Below are positions 7,862-17,188 of a DNA stretch of 64,000 bases, piece by piece. The position numbers and the translations under genes were made by a program. The notes below the pieces were generated by a model that saw nothing but the letters and a program-made list of their open reading frames with translations, made no database searches and had not been told where the DNA came from. How positions within the stretch are numbered: the first letter of the stretch is position 1; every line of letters begins with the position of its first letter. Source of the stretch: Nocardioides luti (GTDB taxonomy: Bacteria; Actinomycetota; Actinomycetes; Propionibacteriales; Nocardioidaceae); the NCBI RefSeq assembly GCF_014212315.1, contig NZ_JACKXE010000001.1, positions 2,790,001-2,854,000 on the forward strand. Reading direction: 5' to 3'.

Positions 7862-7868
7862 GTGGCGA

Positions 7869-10800
7869 TCAGAGGTCGAACAGCGAGCCGGACTCCTCGA
7901 TGTTGACATCCGTCTTCGGCTGGTGGGCCGCCCCGCTGGAGGCCGGCTTCGCCTTCTCCTCGGCGGGGTCGGTGGTCGCCTCCGCCTCCGGCTCGGCCTC
8001 CGGCTCGTCCGCCTCGGGCTCGGCGTCCTCGGGCTGCTCGGCCTCGGCGGCGGCCGGGGTGGCCTCCGGCTCCGGCTCGGGGTCACTCGACTCGGACTCG
8101 GCCTGATCGGTGTCGGCCTCGCCGCTGGCGCTGCTCGCCACGGCGGTGGCCGCGGCGCTGATGGCGGCGCCACCGGTCAGCTGGGTGCCCTCGTCGGACG
8201 ACGTCCCTGCCTCCGGCTCCGCGGCCGCCTCGGGCTCGGGCTCGGGCTCGGACGCAGCCTCGGGCTCGGGGGTCGCCTCGGCCGCGGGCTCCGGGGTCGG
8301 CTCGGGTTCGGGCGTCGTCTCAGCCTCGGGCTCCGGCTCCGGCTCGGGGGTCGCCTCGGGCTCGGAGGCTGCCTCGGGCGCGGGCGCCTTCGCGGCGGGG
8401 GCCGTGGTGGGCTCCGGTGCGGCGATGTCGAAGAGCGAGCCCTCCTCGGGGATCTCGGTGCCCGGCGTGCTCGCAGCACCCGACGACGCGGGAGCTGGGG
8501 CGGGTGCCGGCTCCGGCTCCGCCTTCGTCTCCGGCTCGGCCGGGGCCTCGGGCTCCGGCTCCTCGACCGTCTCCGCGGCCGGCTCGGCCTCGGCGGGCTC
8601 GGGCTCGGGCTCCGACGCGGCCTCGGGCTCCGAGGTCGGCTCCGGCTCCGCCTCGGCGGCGGGGGCCTTCGCGGCCGGGGTGGGCTCGGGGGCCTCGAGG
8701 TCGAAGAGCGAGCCGCTCTCCGGGATCTCCGTGCCGGGGGTGCTCGCGGCACCGCTGGCGGCGGGGGCTGCGGGCGCGGGCTCCGGGGCCTCGTCCTGCG
8801 GGGTGGCCTCGTCCTCGGCCGGGGCCGAGTCCTCCTCGACCGCCGTCGGCTCAGCCTCGGCAGCCTCGGGCTCCGACGCGGACTCGGGCTCGGGCTCGGC
8901 CTGCGCAGCCGGCTCGGCCTTCGCCGGGGCGGGGGCCTCCTCGGGGGCGGCGAGGTCGAACAGCGAGCCGCTCTCGGGGATCTCCGTGGCCGGCGTGCTG
9001 GCCGACCCGGACGAGGATGGGGCCTCGGTCTCCGGCTCGGCAGGCTCCGCAGCCGCAGCAGGGGGAGCCTCGTCCTCGTCCTCGGACCCGGTGTCGGCAG
9101 CCTCGGTCTCGACCGCAGCCGGCGCGGCAGCGGCTGGCGCAGCAGCCGGCGCGGACGCCGCCTGGTCCGGGGTGTCGATGTCGAAGAGCGAGCCCCCGGA
9201 CGAGGCGGGCTTCTTCGCCGCCGGGGCCTCGGGCTCGGCCTTCTGGGCCGCAGGTGCGGCCTTCTCCTCGGTCGCCGGGGCGGCCGGCTTCGCGGCCGGC
9301 TTCTCCGCCGGGGCGTCGGCGGGGGTGTCGAAGAGCGACCCGCCCGACGTGGCGGCCCCGGCCTCCTCGGAGGGGCTCTTGTCGGCGTCCGCGGTGGCGG
9401 GCTTCTCCTCGGCGAGTGCCTCGGACGCGTCGTCGGCAGGCGTGTCGAAGAGCGAGGAGCCGCCCGACGCCTTCGCGGCGGGGCCGGCGTCGGCCGTCTC
9501 GGTGACGGTGTCCTCGGTCTGGGTGTCGTCGCCGGCCTCGGGCTCGGCCTTCGTGGCCTCGTCCTTCTCGGGAGCGGCGGGGGCCGCGGCGGGCGCGCCC
9601 TTCTTGGCCGACGGGGCGCCGGCGCCACCGCCGGGCTTGAGCTTGGTGGCGACCTCGCCCTTGACCGAGGCGAGCAGCATCTGCGCGACGTCGAGGACCT
9701 CGACCTCCTCGCGGGCCTCGCCCTTGGCCTGCTGGGCGGTCAGGCCGTCGGAGAGCATCACGCGGCAGAACGGGCAGCCGACGGCGATCTGGTCGGCACC
9801 GGTGCCGACGGCCTCGACGGTGCGGTTGACGTTGATCCGCTCGCCGATGTTCTCCTCCATCCACATGCGGGCGCCACCGGCGCCGCAGCAGAAGGACTTC
9901 TCGGAGTTGCGCTCCATCTCGACGAACTCGGCGCCGGGCAGCACCTGGAGCAGCTCGCGCGGCGGCGTGTAGACGCCGTTGTGGCGGCCGATGTAGCACG
10001 GGTCGTGGTAGGTGATGGAGCGCTTCGAGGCGCCCTCGCCGTCCTTGATCGGGGTCAGCTTGCCCTCGCGCACGAGGCGGTTCAGCAGCTGGGTGTGGTG
10101 CACGACCTCGAGCTCGACGCCGAACTCCTTGTACTCGTTCTTGAGCGTGTTGAAGCAGTGGGCGCAGGTCGAGACGACCTTCTTGACCTTGTACTCCTGG
10201 AAGGTCTCGACGTTCTGCTGGGCCAGGCCCTGGAAGACGAACTCGTTGCCGGCGCGCCGGGCGGGGTCACCGGTGCAGGTCTCGCCGTTGCCGAGCACGC
10301 CGAAGCTGACGCCGGCCATGTCGAGCAGCTCGGCGACGGCGCGGGTGGTCTTCTTCGCGCGGTCCTCGTAGGCGCCGGCGCAGCCGACCCAGAACAGCCA
10401 GTCGACCTCGTCCAGCGACTCGATCGAGTCGCCGACGACCTTGACCTCGAAGTCGAGGCCCTTGGTCCAGTCGAGCCGGGCGTTCGGCGACATGTTCCAG
10501 GGGTTGCCCTTGTTCTCGAGCCCCTTGAAGAGGCCGTTGAGCTCGGCCGGGAAGTTCGACTCGACGAGGATCGCGTAGCGACGCATGTCGATGATGTGGT
10601 CGACGTGCTCGATGTCGACGGGGCACTGCTGCACGCAGGCGCCGCACGAGGTGCACGACCAGAGCACGTCCGGGTCGATCACGCCGGAGCCGTCCTCGGG
10701 CATGTAGAACCAGTCGTCGCCGGTGTCGCCGATCAGCGGGCGGTCGACCTCCTTCTGCAGGGTGTCGTTGCCCTCGAGGAGCGCGGCGCGCTCCTCGTCG

Positions 10801-11849
10801 GAGCCCGCCTGGAGGTACGGCGCCTTCGCGTACGCGTGGTCGCGCATCGCGGTGATGAGCAGCTTGGGCGACAGCGGCTTCTCGGTGTTCCACGCGGGGC
10901 ACTGCGACTGGCAGCGGCCGCACTCGGTGCACGACGTGAAGTCGAGGATGCCCTTCCAGCTGAAGTCCTCGATGGCGCCGACGCCGAGCTTGGAGTCCTC
11001 GTCGAGGTCGTCGATGTCGTCGAGGGTGATCGCCTTGCCGTCGGAGGTGAGCGGCTTGACCGCGCCCAGCGCCGTACGACCCGACGACTCGCGCTTGAAG
11101 AAGATGTTGAAGAAGGCCAGGAAGCGGTGCCAGGCCACGCCCATCGTGAGGTTGAGCGAGATCGTGATCATCCAGATGAAGGAGATCAGGATCTTGATCA
11201 TCGACACGAGGTAGATGGCGTTCTCGAGGCCGCCGACCGACATCCCCGAGAAGAAGCTGCCGACCCAGCCGGTGAGCGGGTAGTGGAACAGCGTCGCGGT
11301 GTCGTGGCCCTCCTGCTGGCCGAGCTGGTACTCGAGGCCGCGCAGGAGCACGATGCAGATGCCGACGCCGAGGATGACGCTCTCGACGAAGTAGGCCTGC
11401 CACATCGTGGAGCCGAAGAACCGGCCCTTCGGCCCGCGCACGCGCTCCTTCGGGCGCGAGACGCGGTAGGCGATGAAGGCGATGATCGCCGCGATCATCA
11501 CCCAGGTGACGAACTCACTGACCCACTCCCACAGGAAGAAGTGGCCGATCAGCGGCAGCTGGAACGACGCCGAGAAGAGCTGGCCGAAGGCCGTGACCAG
11601 CGTGAAGAAGAGCAGCCCGAAGCCGATGAAGATGAACCAGTGCCCGGCCCCGACCCAGTGCCACTGCAGCATCCGGGTGTGGAGCAACGACTCCTTGAGG
11701 AGGGTGACCGTACGACGGCCCGGGTTGTCCGTCCGCGAGGCCGGCTGACCGACCTTGATGACCGCGATCATCGACCGGATCGCCCTCACGAAGAGGGCGG
11801 TGCCGACGACGGCGATCGCGAGCGAGACAACGATGGCGACAATCTGCAT
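7869..11849 (-). CDS. etfD: EtfD-like membrane (Fe-S) oxidoreductase with long low-complexity tail
   Basis: A 1326-residue protein homologous in layout to mycobacterial Rv0338c/EtfD, which passes electrons from electron-transfer flavoprotein (fatty-acid beta-oxidation) to the membrane quinone pool. Residues 1-255 contain about six membrane helices. Two 4Fe-4S motifs follow: Cys307/310/313/317 and Cys399/402/405/409. Two CCG heterodisulfide-reductase-type domains include FWVGCAGAYEDRA near 486-498 and CCGAGGARMW at 654-663. From about residue 740 a 585-residue Pro/Ala/Glu tail begins, with seven SLFD motifs, the last at the very C-terminus. The tail makes it far longer than the catalytic core. 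The start has CGAGGAGC upstream. It is a single-gene unit with its own terminator. The symbol is assigned by layout, not by search. Confidence 0.85.
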   Translation of the reverse strand: MQIVAIVVSLAIAVVGTALFVRAIRSMIAVIKVGQPASRTDNPGRRTVTLLKESLLHTRMLQWHWVGAGHWFIFIGFGLLFFTLVTAFGQLFSASFQLPLIGHFFLWEWVSEFVTWVMIAAIIAFIAYRVSRPKERVRGPKGRFFGSTMWQAYFVESVILGVGICIVLLRGLEYQLGQQEGHDTATLFHYPLTGWVGSFFSGMSVGGLENAIYLVSMIKILISFIWMITISLNLTMGVAWHRFLAFFNIFFKRESSGRTALGAVKPLTSDGKAITLDDIDDLDEDSKLGVGAIEDFSWKGILDFTSCTECGRCQSQCPAWNTEKPLSPKLLITAMRDHAYAKAPYLQAGSDEERAALLEGNDTLQKEVDRPLIGDTGDDWFYMPEDGSGVIDPDVLWSCTSCGACVQQCPVDIEHVDHIIDMRRYAILVESNFPAELNGLFKGLENKGNPWNMSPNARLDWTKGLDFEVKVVGDSIESLDEVDWLFWVGCAGAYEDRAKKTTRAVAELLDMAGVSFGVLGNGETCTGDPARRAGNEFVFQGLAQQNVETFQEYKVKKVVSTCAHCFNTLKNEYKEFGVELEVVHHTQLLNRLVREGKLTPIKDGEGASKRSITYHDPCYIGRHNGVYTPPRELLQVLPGAEFVEMERNSEKSFCCGAGGARMWMEENIGERINVNRTVEAVGTGADQIAVGCPFCRVMLSDGLTAQQAKGEAREEVEVLDVAQMLLASVKGEVATKLKPGGGAGAPSAKKGAPAAAPAAPEKDEATKAEPEAGDDTQTEDTVTETADAGPAAKASGGSSLFDTPADDASEALAEEKPATADADKSPSEEAGAATSGGSLFDTPADAPAEKPAAKPAAPATEEKAAPAAQKAEPEAPAAKKPASSGGSLFDIDTPDQAASAPAAAPAAAAPAAVETEAADTGSEDEDEAPPAAAAEPAEPETEAPSSSGSASTPATEIPESGSLFDLAAPEEAPAPAKAEPAAQAEPEPESASEPEAAEAEPTAVEEDSAPAEDEATPQDEAPEPAPAAPAASGAASTPGTEIPESGSLFDLEAPEPTPAAKAPAAEAEPEPTSEPEAASEPEPEPAEAEPAAETVEEPEPEAPAEPETKAEPEPAPAPAPASSGAASTPGTEIPEEGSLFDIAAPEPTTAPAAKAPAPEAASEPEATPEPEPEPEAETTPEPEPTPEPAAEATPEPEAASEPEPEPEAAAEPEAGTSSDEGTQLTGGAAISAAATAVASSASGEADTDQAESESSDPEPEPEATPAAAEAEQPEDAEPEADEPEAEPEAEATTDPAEEKAKPASSGAAHQPKTDVNIEESGSLFDL

Positions 11850-11964
11850 GGACTACTGCTCCTCGTCGGGGCGGGTGCACGTCGAACCGTTGCGGGGACG
11901 CGTGGCGCGAGCCTAGGGCGGGACGCGGGTCTGCGGCAGCCCCGGACCGCTGTGAGAACGATCC

Positions 11965-11976
11965 TACTTGCAGGTA
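11965..11976. promoter_or_regulatory. Palindrome and -10 like element upstream of EtfD-like gene
   Basis: TACTTGCAGGTA is a 12-bp palindrome with one mismatched pair. On the minus strand it is followed by TAGGAT, a plausible -10, so the palindrome lies in the promoter spacer. This is where a TetR/FadR-type repressor would bind. The identity of any regulator is unknown. Confidence 0.35.
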
Positions 11977-12019
11977 ACTTCACCGCGCCCCACCCGTCCG
12001 GGTCACCCGGGGACGACGA

Positions 12020-12047
12020 ACGGCCGGCCCCCCGAGGGGCCGGCCGT
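12020..12047 (-). terminator. Terminator of the M4 protease gene
   Basis: Perfect 12-bp inverted repeat ACGGCCGGCCCC at 12020-12031 and GGGGCCGGCCGT at 12036-12047 with a 4-base loop, downstream of the minus-strand protease stop. Confidence 0.75.
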
Positions 12048-12084
12048 CCGGTGCTGCTGGGTGGTGCGGGTGCTGCGGGGTGGA

Positions 12085-13644
12085 TCAGTTGACGGAGACC
12101 GCCGACCAGGCCGCCTTGACCGCCGCGACCTGCGACGACGCGGCGCCGTACAGGTCGGTGGCGGCGTTGACGTTGGCCACGCGGGCGCCGGCGTAGTTCG
12201 TCGTCGACGTCATGTAGACGGTGAGCGCGCGGTACCAGATCTTCGCGGCCGTGTCCCGGCCGATGCCGGTCAGCGTCGAGCCGTTGCAGGTGGGGCTGTT
12301 GTAGGCGACGCCGTTGATGGTCTTCGCGCCGCTGCCCTCGGACAGCAGGTAGAAGTAGTGGTTCGCCGGGCCGGACGAGTAGTGCACGTCCAGCGACTTG
12401 AGCTGCTTGGACCAGCAGTCCTTCGATGCGCCGTCCATCGAGGGCTTGTCCTGGCGGCGGATGTAGTTCACCGCGGGGTTGTAGGCGCGGTAGATCTGCT
12501 CACCGATGACGTAGTCCGGGTTGTCGCCGGCCATGTTGGCGTACCACTCGACCATCGTGCCGAAGATGTCGGAGTTGGCCTCGTTCAGGCCACCCGACTC
12601 CCCGCGATAGGCGAGGTTGGCGGTGCGGCTGGTGACGCCGTGGCTCATCTCGTGGCCGGCCACGTCCAGCGCGACGAGGGGGTACGTCGTGGAGTCGCCG
12701 TCGCCGTACCGCATGCAGAAGCAGGAGTCGCTCCACGAGGCGTTGACGTAGGCGCCGTCGTGGACGAACGAGCGGGCGCCCTTGCCGTCGTTGGCGATGC
12801 CGTTGCGGCCGTACGCCGACTTGTAGAAGTCCCAGGTCTTGGCGATGCCGTAGTGGGCGTCGACGCCGGCGGTCTGGGCGTTGCTGGTGCTGCCGTTGCC
12901 CCACACGTTGTCCGCGTCGGTGAACAGCGGGGTCGAGGCGTTCGCGAGCGGGCCGTTGTACGTCGCGTTGCCGCCGCGGGTGGCGTCGACCATCGTGTAC
13001 TGGCCGCCGGTGAGGGTGGTCTCGAGCGGGACCGTGCCGGTGAACAGGCCGGTGCCCGAGCCGGTGTCCTCGAGCACCGAGGGCCAGCTGTCGAGGACCT
13101 TGCCATGGCGGGCGCCGACGAAGACGTACTCGCCGGCCGGGGAGCCGTCGGCGTTGCGGCCGGTCACGTCGACGCGCCAGGCCAGGGCCGGGGCGCGGTC
13201 GACCGCGAGGACGACCAGCTCGGGGCTGGACTTCGCGGCCTTGAAGTCGACGGTGCGGGTGGCGCGCCGGGCGGCCGAGCGGGCCGACAGGGTCGGCTTC
13301 GCGCTGACGTGGATGCCCCGGGCGAGGGTGCGGCCGCTGACGGAGCGGAACGCGTCGCCCCTGGTCTGGTGGACCACGAAGTCGCCGCCCACGACCGGCA
13401 GGCCGTGGAAGGTGCGGGCGAACCGGACGTGGCTCGCGCCCGAGCCGTCGAGGACCGTGTCGCGCACGACGAGGCCCTGGGCGCCGGTGACGCCGGCGTG
13501 GTCGTGGGCGAACGCGCGGGCCGCGGCGATGCTGTCGGCCTTGCGGTGCTGCGCGGTCGGTGCCGCCTGGGACGTGCCTGCCGTCGTCACCAGGGCTGCG
13601 GAGACGCAGCCGAGGGCGAGGGCAGAAGCCAGCAGAGGCTTCAT
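12085..13644 (-). CDS. Secreted M4 family (thermolysin-like) zinc metallopeptidase
   Basis: Extracellular neutral protease of 519 residues. A Sec signal peptide is clear (MKPLLASALALGCVSAALVT, cleavage after about SQAA, residue 28). A propeptide with the FTP fold covers roughly residues 30-190. The catalytic part carries HEMSH (zinc ligands His331 and His335, catalytic Glu332) and GGLNEANSDIFG with the third ligand Glu355. The active-site His region GPANHYFYLLSEG is also present. The ATG has AGGAGCTCACCC upstream. Four cysteines in the mature part could form disulfides, unusual for thermolysin but common in actinobacterial members. It is a single-gene unit with its own terminator. Confidence 0.95.
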   Translation of the reverse strand: MKPLLASALALGCVSAALVTTAGTSQAAPTAQHRKADSIAAARAFAHDHAGVTGAQGLVVRDTVLDGSGASHVRFARTFHGLPVVGGDFVVHQTRGDAFRSVSGRTLARGIHVSAKPTLSARSAARRATRTVDFKAAKSSPELVVLAVDRAPALAWRVDVTGRNADGSPAGEYVFVGARHGKVLDSWPSVLEDTGSGTGLFTGTVPLETTLTGGQYTMVDATRGGNATYNGPLANASTPLFTDADNVWGNGSTSNAQTAGVDAHYGIAKTWDFYKSAYGRNGIANDGKGARSFVHDGAYVNASWSDSCFCMRYGDGDSTTYPLVALDVAGHEMSHGVTSRTANLAYRGESGGLNEANSDIFGTMVEWYANMAGDNPDYVIGEQIYRAYNPAVNYIRRQDKPSMDGASKDCWSKQLKSLDVHYSSGPANHYFYLLSEGSGAKTINGVAYNSPTCNGSTLTGIGRDTAAKIWYRALTVYMTSTTNYAGARVANVNAATDLYGAASSQVAAVKAAWSAVSVN

Positions 13645-13776
13645 GGGTGAGCTCCTGGGGGTGGGGGGATTCCGGACGTCGTCCGTTCCGAGGTCATCGG
13701 TGAGCGGAGTTCATCCCGCGGGCACCCCGTCCCGCAAGGGATCTGCGCTGCATCTTTCTGTTCTGCAGGAACCTGA

Positions 13777-13809
13777 GGCAGCCCGGCCGGAACGACCGGC
13801 CGGGCTGCC
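13777..13809 (-). terminator. Terminator of the secreted metal-dependent hydrolase gene
   Basis: Perfect 14-bp inverted repeat GGCAGCCCGGCCGG at 13777-13790 and its complement at 13796-13809 with a 5-base loop (AACGA), starting 9 bases after the minus-strand stop codon. Confidence 0.8.
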
Positions 13810-13818
13810 CGAGCGGGC

Positions 13819-16302
13819 TCAGCCCCGGCGGCGCAGCGCCGTGACGTGCCCGGACCGGTCGAAGCTGACCTGCATCCGGACCTTCGGCGCTCCCGGTGCC
13901 GTGGCGCAGAAGGTGGAGTGCCGGCCGAAGCGCGTGAACGGCTGGCCGACGGCCTTCATCACCTGCCGGGTGGTCATCCCGCGGTGCACGAGCGACTGGA
14001 CCCGGGTGACGCTCGTGCGCAGCCCGGGGTTGCGGCACGAGTCCGGCCTGATGCCTTGGGCGCGCTCCCATATCTGCAGGTAGGCCTCGGCGCCGCGCGA
14101 CATGTCCTCGACGATCGCGGCGCCGTCGCCGTCCTGGGTGTCGGCGACCTTGCGGAGGTCCTGGATCCAGTCCGGGTAGAGGCCGTACTGCGCGACACCG
14201 TCGCGGTTGATGTCGTAGACCCGCTGGCCGGCGTGCTGCTTCTTCACGGTGATGCCGTTCATCCCGCGGAACGGGTAGGTGACCGGGTTCGGCACGTCCG
14301 CGCCGCGCGGGTCGCCCTGCGCGCCGAGGCCGTTCATGTCGGCGCCGTACCCGATACCCCAGTAGAACCGCTTGTCCGCCCAGCCCAGGTGCGCGCGCCA
14401 CTTCTCGACGAAGCCGGTCGAGTCGCCGGCGTACGGCGTGATGAAGCCGCCCAGCTTGTAGATGCGCGGGTAGGCGTCCTGGGTCGACCACGAGTGCGAC
14501 GAGACGACGCCGGGGTACTTCATCCGCTCGAGCTGGTCGAGCGAGGACTGGCGGGCCTTCACGCTCATGTGGTCCGGGTCGAAGATCATGTGGCGCTTGG
14601 CGAGCCCGCGGATCGTGTCCTCGCCGAGGGTGGTCAGGCCGCGGCTGTTGCAGTGGTCCGGCGGCGGGTAGACCGGCCCGACCTGCTGCGCGCCGAAGAC
14701 CTCGCCGAGGGCGCCGAAGAGCGCGTCCTGCTGCTCCGGGTCGATCTCCGGGGCGGCGTACTGGTTCTTGTCGTGCGCGTCCGGGTTGGCCGGCTCGCAG
14801 TGCTGCATGTCCCAGTAGGTGCCGGTCTCGGAGAAGTTGGCGTTGTTGACGACCGCGCCGGTCTCGCCCGCGTCACCGGCGACGCCGGTGAGCGCGTTGT
14901 CGAACTTGTTGACGAGCTCCATCTGGCGCACGCCCCACTTGTGGACCATCGTCAGCTGCTTGTCGATCGACTCCGCGGTGCACGCGGCCGCGGGGACGTC
15001 GCCGGTCGGCAGCGCCTTGAACGTGCAGCCGAACGGGACGCTCGTCTCGATCCCCATGATCACCGCCATCTTCCCGGCGTTGATCACCTTGCGGGCCTGG
15101 AAGGGGTTCTTCACGATCCGGTAGAAGCCCTTGCCCGGGCCGCCGAACTGCGCGTCGACGTAGTTCTGCATGCGGTACATGTCCTTGGCCTGCCGCGCGA
15201 CCGACTCCATCTCGTCGCACGTGGCGTCGGACAGGCCGTCCCGCTTGTAGGGGTAGAGCCGGCAGAGCTGGCCGTTCTCGACGAGGAGGTTGACGAAGAT
15301 CCGCTGTCCGCCGCGCCACGAGCGCTCCAGCCAGCGGTAGTAGGTGCCCTCGTGGGTCAGCGACTCCGGCGCCGGCCAGTCCTTGAAGGTCGGCCAGCCG
15401 ACCGGGTCGTGGCTCGGGTTGCCGGACAGGAAGGACTCGAGCGGGTTGACCCCGGTCATGTGGTCCGGGCAGTCGACCAGGGCGTACGGCGCGCCGTACG
15501 CGTCCCACGGCTTGCCGCAGTGCGCGCCGCCGAGGAACTCGAAGGCCATCCCGTGGGTGTGCGCGTCGACGTACCCGCGCACCTCCTGGTACGGCGTCAC
15601 GCCGGCGTGCGGCCGGCCCTTGATGCCGATCTGCGACTCGGGGTAGGACGCGCAGCCCTTCGCACGGGTGAGGCGGAAGGCCGTGCGCCCGCCCTGCTTC
15701 AAGGGCGTCGAGCCGCTGCGGAAGGTGAGCTTCCGGCCGTGCTTGCGGGCCTTCCAGACCGTGTCCGTGCTCGGCTCGGCCGCGGTGCCGCCGGCGGCCG
15801 TGACGAACTGGCGCCGGGCGTCGTAGATCAGGTAGCGGCCGAGCTCGGTCGGCTTGAAGAAGTAGGGCTTGCCGCGGCGGGTGAGTGTGTAGCAGCCGTT
15901 GGCCATCGCGTAGCGCGTGCGCGGGTGCTTCGTCCGGTGCGGCGTGACCCGGACCGTGGTCAGCGCCGGGTCGGCGGTCTGCCGCTCGGCCGCAACGTAC
16001 GCCGCGTTGGCGCGCTTCTGCGCGGCCGTGGTCGGGTCCTGCACGTCGGCGCCGGTCTCGCCGGCGCGCGAGAGGGAGTTCTTCGTGGCGGGGTCGTTGT
16101 GGTCGTGCGGCGCGGCGCCGGGTGGGTCCGTGTGCGGCAGCGCCTCGAGGACGGCGGCCTTGGTGGCGTCGTAGCGCCGCAGCAGGTCACCCCCGCGGCT
16201 GCCGTACGTCGGGAGTGCGACGGCGCTCGTGACGACGAGGGCGCCGACGACGCCCGCCCACACGACACGACGACCCGGACCTGCGTTCTGCTGACGCCTC
16301 AC
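13819..16302 (-). CDS. Secreted metal-dependent hydrolase (amidohydrolase/dipeptidase-like) with BamE-like C-terminus
   Basis: An 827-residue exported protein. I chose the GTG at 16302-16300 because AGGAGG lies six bases upstream; the longer frame to 16362 lacks a ribosome site. The N-terminus has twin arginines and a hydrophobic segment (RRVVWAGVVGALVVTSAVAL), a signal peptide or anchor. The body has amidohydrolase-like metal sites: YVDAHTHG, MIFDPDHMS and VVSSHSWS. This resembles a renal-dipeptidase or PHP-type barrel, but the family is not certain. The last 60 residues (HRGMTTRQVMKAVGQP then a strand VSFDRSGHV) resemble the SmpA/OmlA/BamE fold. Substrate unknown. It has its own terminator. 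Confidence 0.7.
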   Translation of the reverse strand: MRRQQNAGPGRRVVWAGVVGALVVTSAVALPTYGSRGGDLLRRYDATKAAVLEALPHTDPPGAAPHDHNDPATKNSLSRAGETGADVQDPTTAAQKRANAAYVAAERQTADPALTTVRVTPHRTKHPRTRYAMANGCYTLTRRGKPYFFKPTELGRYLIYDARRQFVTAAGGTAAEPSTDTVWKARKHGRKLTFRSGSTPLKQGGRTAFRLTRAKGCASYPESQIGIKGRPHAGVTPYQEVRGYVDAHTHGMAFEFLGGAHCGKPWDAYGAPYALVDCPDHMTGVNPLESFLSGNPSHDPVGWPTFKDWPAPESLTHEGTYYRWLERSWRGGQRIFVNLLVENGQLCRLYPYKRDGLSDATCDEMESVARQAKDMYRMQNYVDAQFGGPGKGFYRIVKNPFQARKVINAGKMAVIMGIETSVPFGCTFKALPTGDVPAAACTAESIDKQLTMVHKWGVRQMELVNKFDNALTGVAGDAGETGAVVNNANFSETGTYWDMQHCEPANPDAHDKNQYAAPEIDPEQQDALFGALGEVFGAQQVGPVYPPPDHCNSRGLTTLGEDTIRGLAKRHMIFDPDHMSVKARQSSLDQLERMKYPGVVSSHSWSTQDAYPRIYKLGGFITPYAGDSTGFVEKWRAHLGWADKRFYWGIGYGADMNGLGAQGDPRGADVPNPVTYPFRGMNGITVKKQHAGQRVYDINRDGVAQYGLYPDWIQDLRKVADTQDGDGAAIVEDMSRGAEAYLQIWERAQGIRPDSCRNPGLRTSVTRVQSLVHRGMTTRQVMKAVGQPFTRFGRHSTFCATAPGAPKVRMQVSFDRSGHVTALRRRG

Positions 16303-16465
16303 GCGTTCCTCCTGTGATCTGCCCGTGCGACGGGCTCGCGCACCCAACGATCCGCCGGGCACGAGGTCACCCCCCAGGTGAATGGAGCCGACTCTGGCAC
16401 CTGCGGCGGTGGTGTGGACAGGTTTCTGCGATGCGGATCGGTCGGCGTCCGGTCAGACTGGTCGC

Positions 16466-17182
16466 GTGGAGGCGGAGACGACGGCGCGACGGCTGGTGGC
16501 CGAGCAGTTCCCGGAGGCCCGGGCGGCCTGGCTCGGGGGCAGCGTGGTCCTCGGCGGCGCGACGCCGACCTCCGACCTCGACGTGACGGTGGTGCTCGGC
16601 GAGGCCGTGGTGCACCGCGAGTCCCTGACGTACTCCGGCTGGCCGGTCGAGCTGTTCGTGCACACCGAGGACTCCGTGCGGCACTTCGTCGCGAAGGACC
16701 TCGCCCGCCGCCGGCCGACGATGGCCCGGCTGGTGGGGGAGGGAGTCGTGCTCGTCGACGCGGACGGGCTCGGCGCGTCCCTCGCGCAGGAGTGCCGGGC
16801 GGTGCTGGCGGCGGGGCCGGCGGCGACCACGCCGGCGGCGCTCGACCTCCAGCGCTACGCGCTCACCGACCTGCTCGACGACCTGGCCGGCGGCGCGGAC
16901 CCGGCCGTCCTCGGGGCCACCGCGGTGGCGACCTGGCAGGCCGTCGCCGAGCTCCGGCTGGCCACGGGCGGTCGCTGGTCGGGCTCCGGCAAGTGGCTGG
17001 CACGCGAGCTGGCGGCGTACGACCTCGACGCGGGCACGGCGTACGCCGTCCGGCTGCACGAGGCGCTGGTCGCGGCCGTGTCCGGAGCGACGGCCGGACT
17101 GGTGGCGCTCGCCGACGAGGTGCTCGCGCCGGTCGGCGGCCGGCTGTGGTCCGGCTTCCGCGCCGACGCGGTCCTGGGCTGA
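16466..17182 (+). CDS. Nucleotidyltransferase-fold protein
   Basis: A 238-residue protein with the minimal nucleotidyltransferase signature GGSVVLGGATPTSDLDV at about residues 24-40, giving the GS...SDLD metal-binding pair. A helical C-terminal half follows, as in kanamycin-nucleotidyltransferase-like enzymes. The GTG at 16466 was chosen because CAGACT lies six bases upstream in the leaderless pattern, and because the family normally starts shortly before the signature. An earlier ATG at 16382 would add 28 unconserved residues. It transfers a nucleotide to a small molecule or protein; the acceptor is not predictable. It is not in an obvious operon. Confidence 0.75.
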   Translation: MEAETTARRLVAEQFPEARAAWLGGSVVLGGATPTSDLDVTVVLGEAVVHRESLTYSGWPVELFVHTEDSVRHFVAKDLARRRPTMARLVGEGVVLVDADGLGASLAQECRAVLAAGPAATTPAALDLQRYALTDLLDDLAGGADPAVLGATAVATWQAVAELRLATGGRWSGSGKWLARELAAYDLDAGTAYAVRLHEALVAAVSGATAGLVALADEVLAPVGGRLWSGFRADAVLG

Positions 17183-17188
17183 GCGGGC

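Larger units (their letters stand above)
7483..7868. other. Intergenic stretch with three hairpin repeats and a terminator
   Basis: This 386-base gap separates the start of the sigma-like gene from the end of the oxidoreductase gene. It contains three near-identical 40-41-bp hairpin repeats, a degenerate half copy around 7530-7550 (GGTTGGTCGAGGAGGCCGCG), and one long terminator hairpin at 7815-7861. No coding region is credible; short frames here run through the repeats only. Confidence 0.8.

Noticed and set aside
7848..12092. A 1414-residue open frame on the plus strand opposite the EtfD-like gene
   Set aside because: It is an antisense shadow created by high-GC codon bias; its product is an Arg/Gly/Leu-rich low-complexity string with no domain, while the minus-strand protein has clear Fe-S and membrane motifs.
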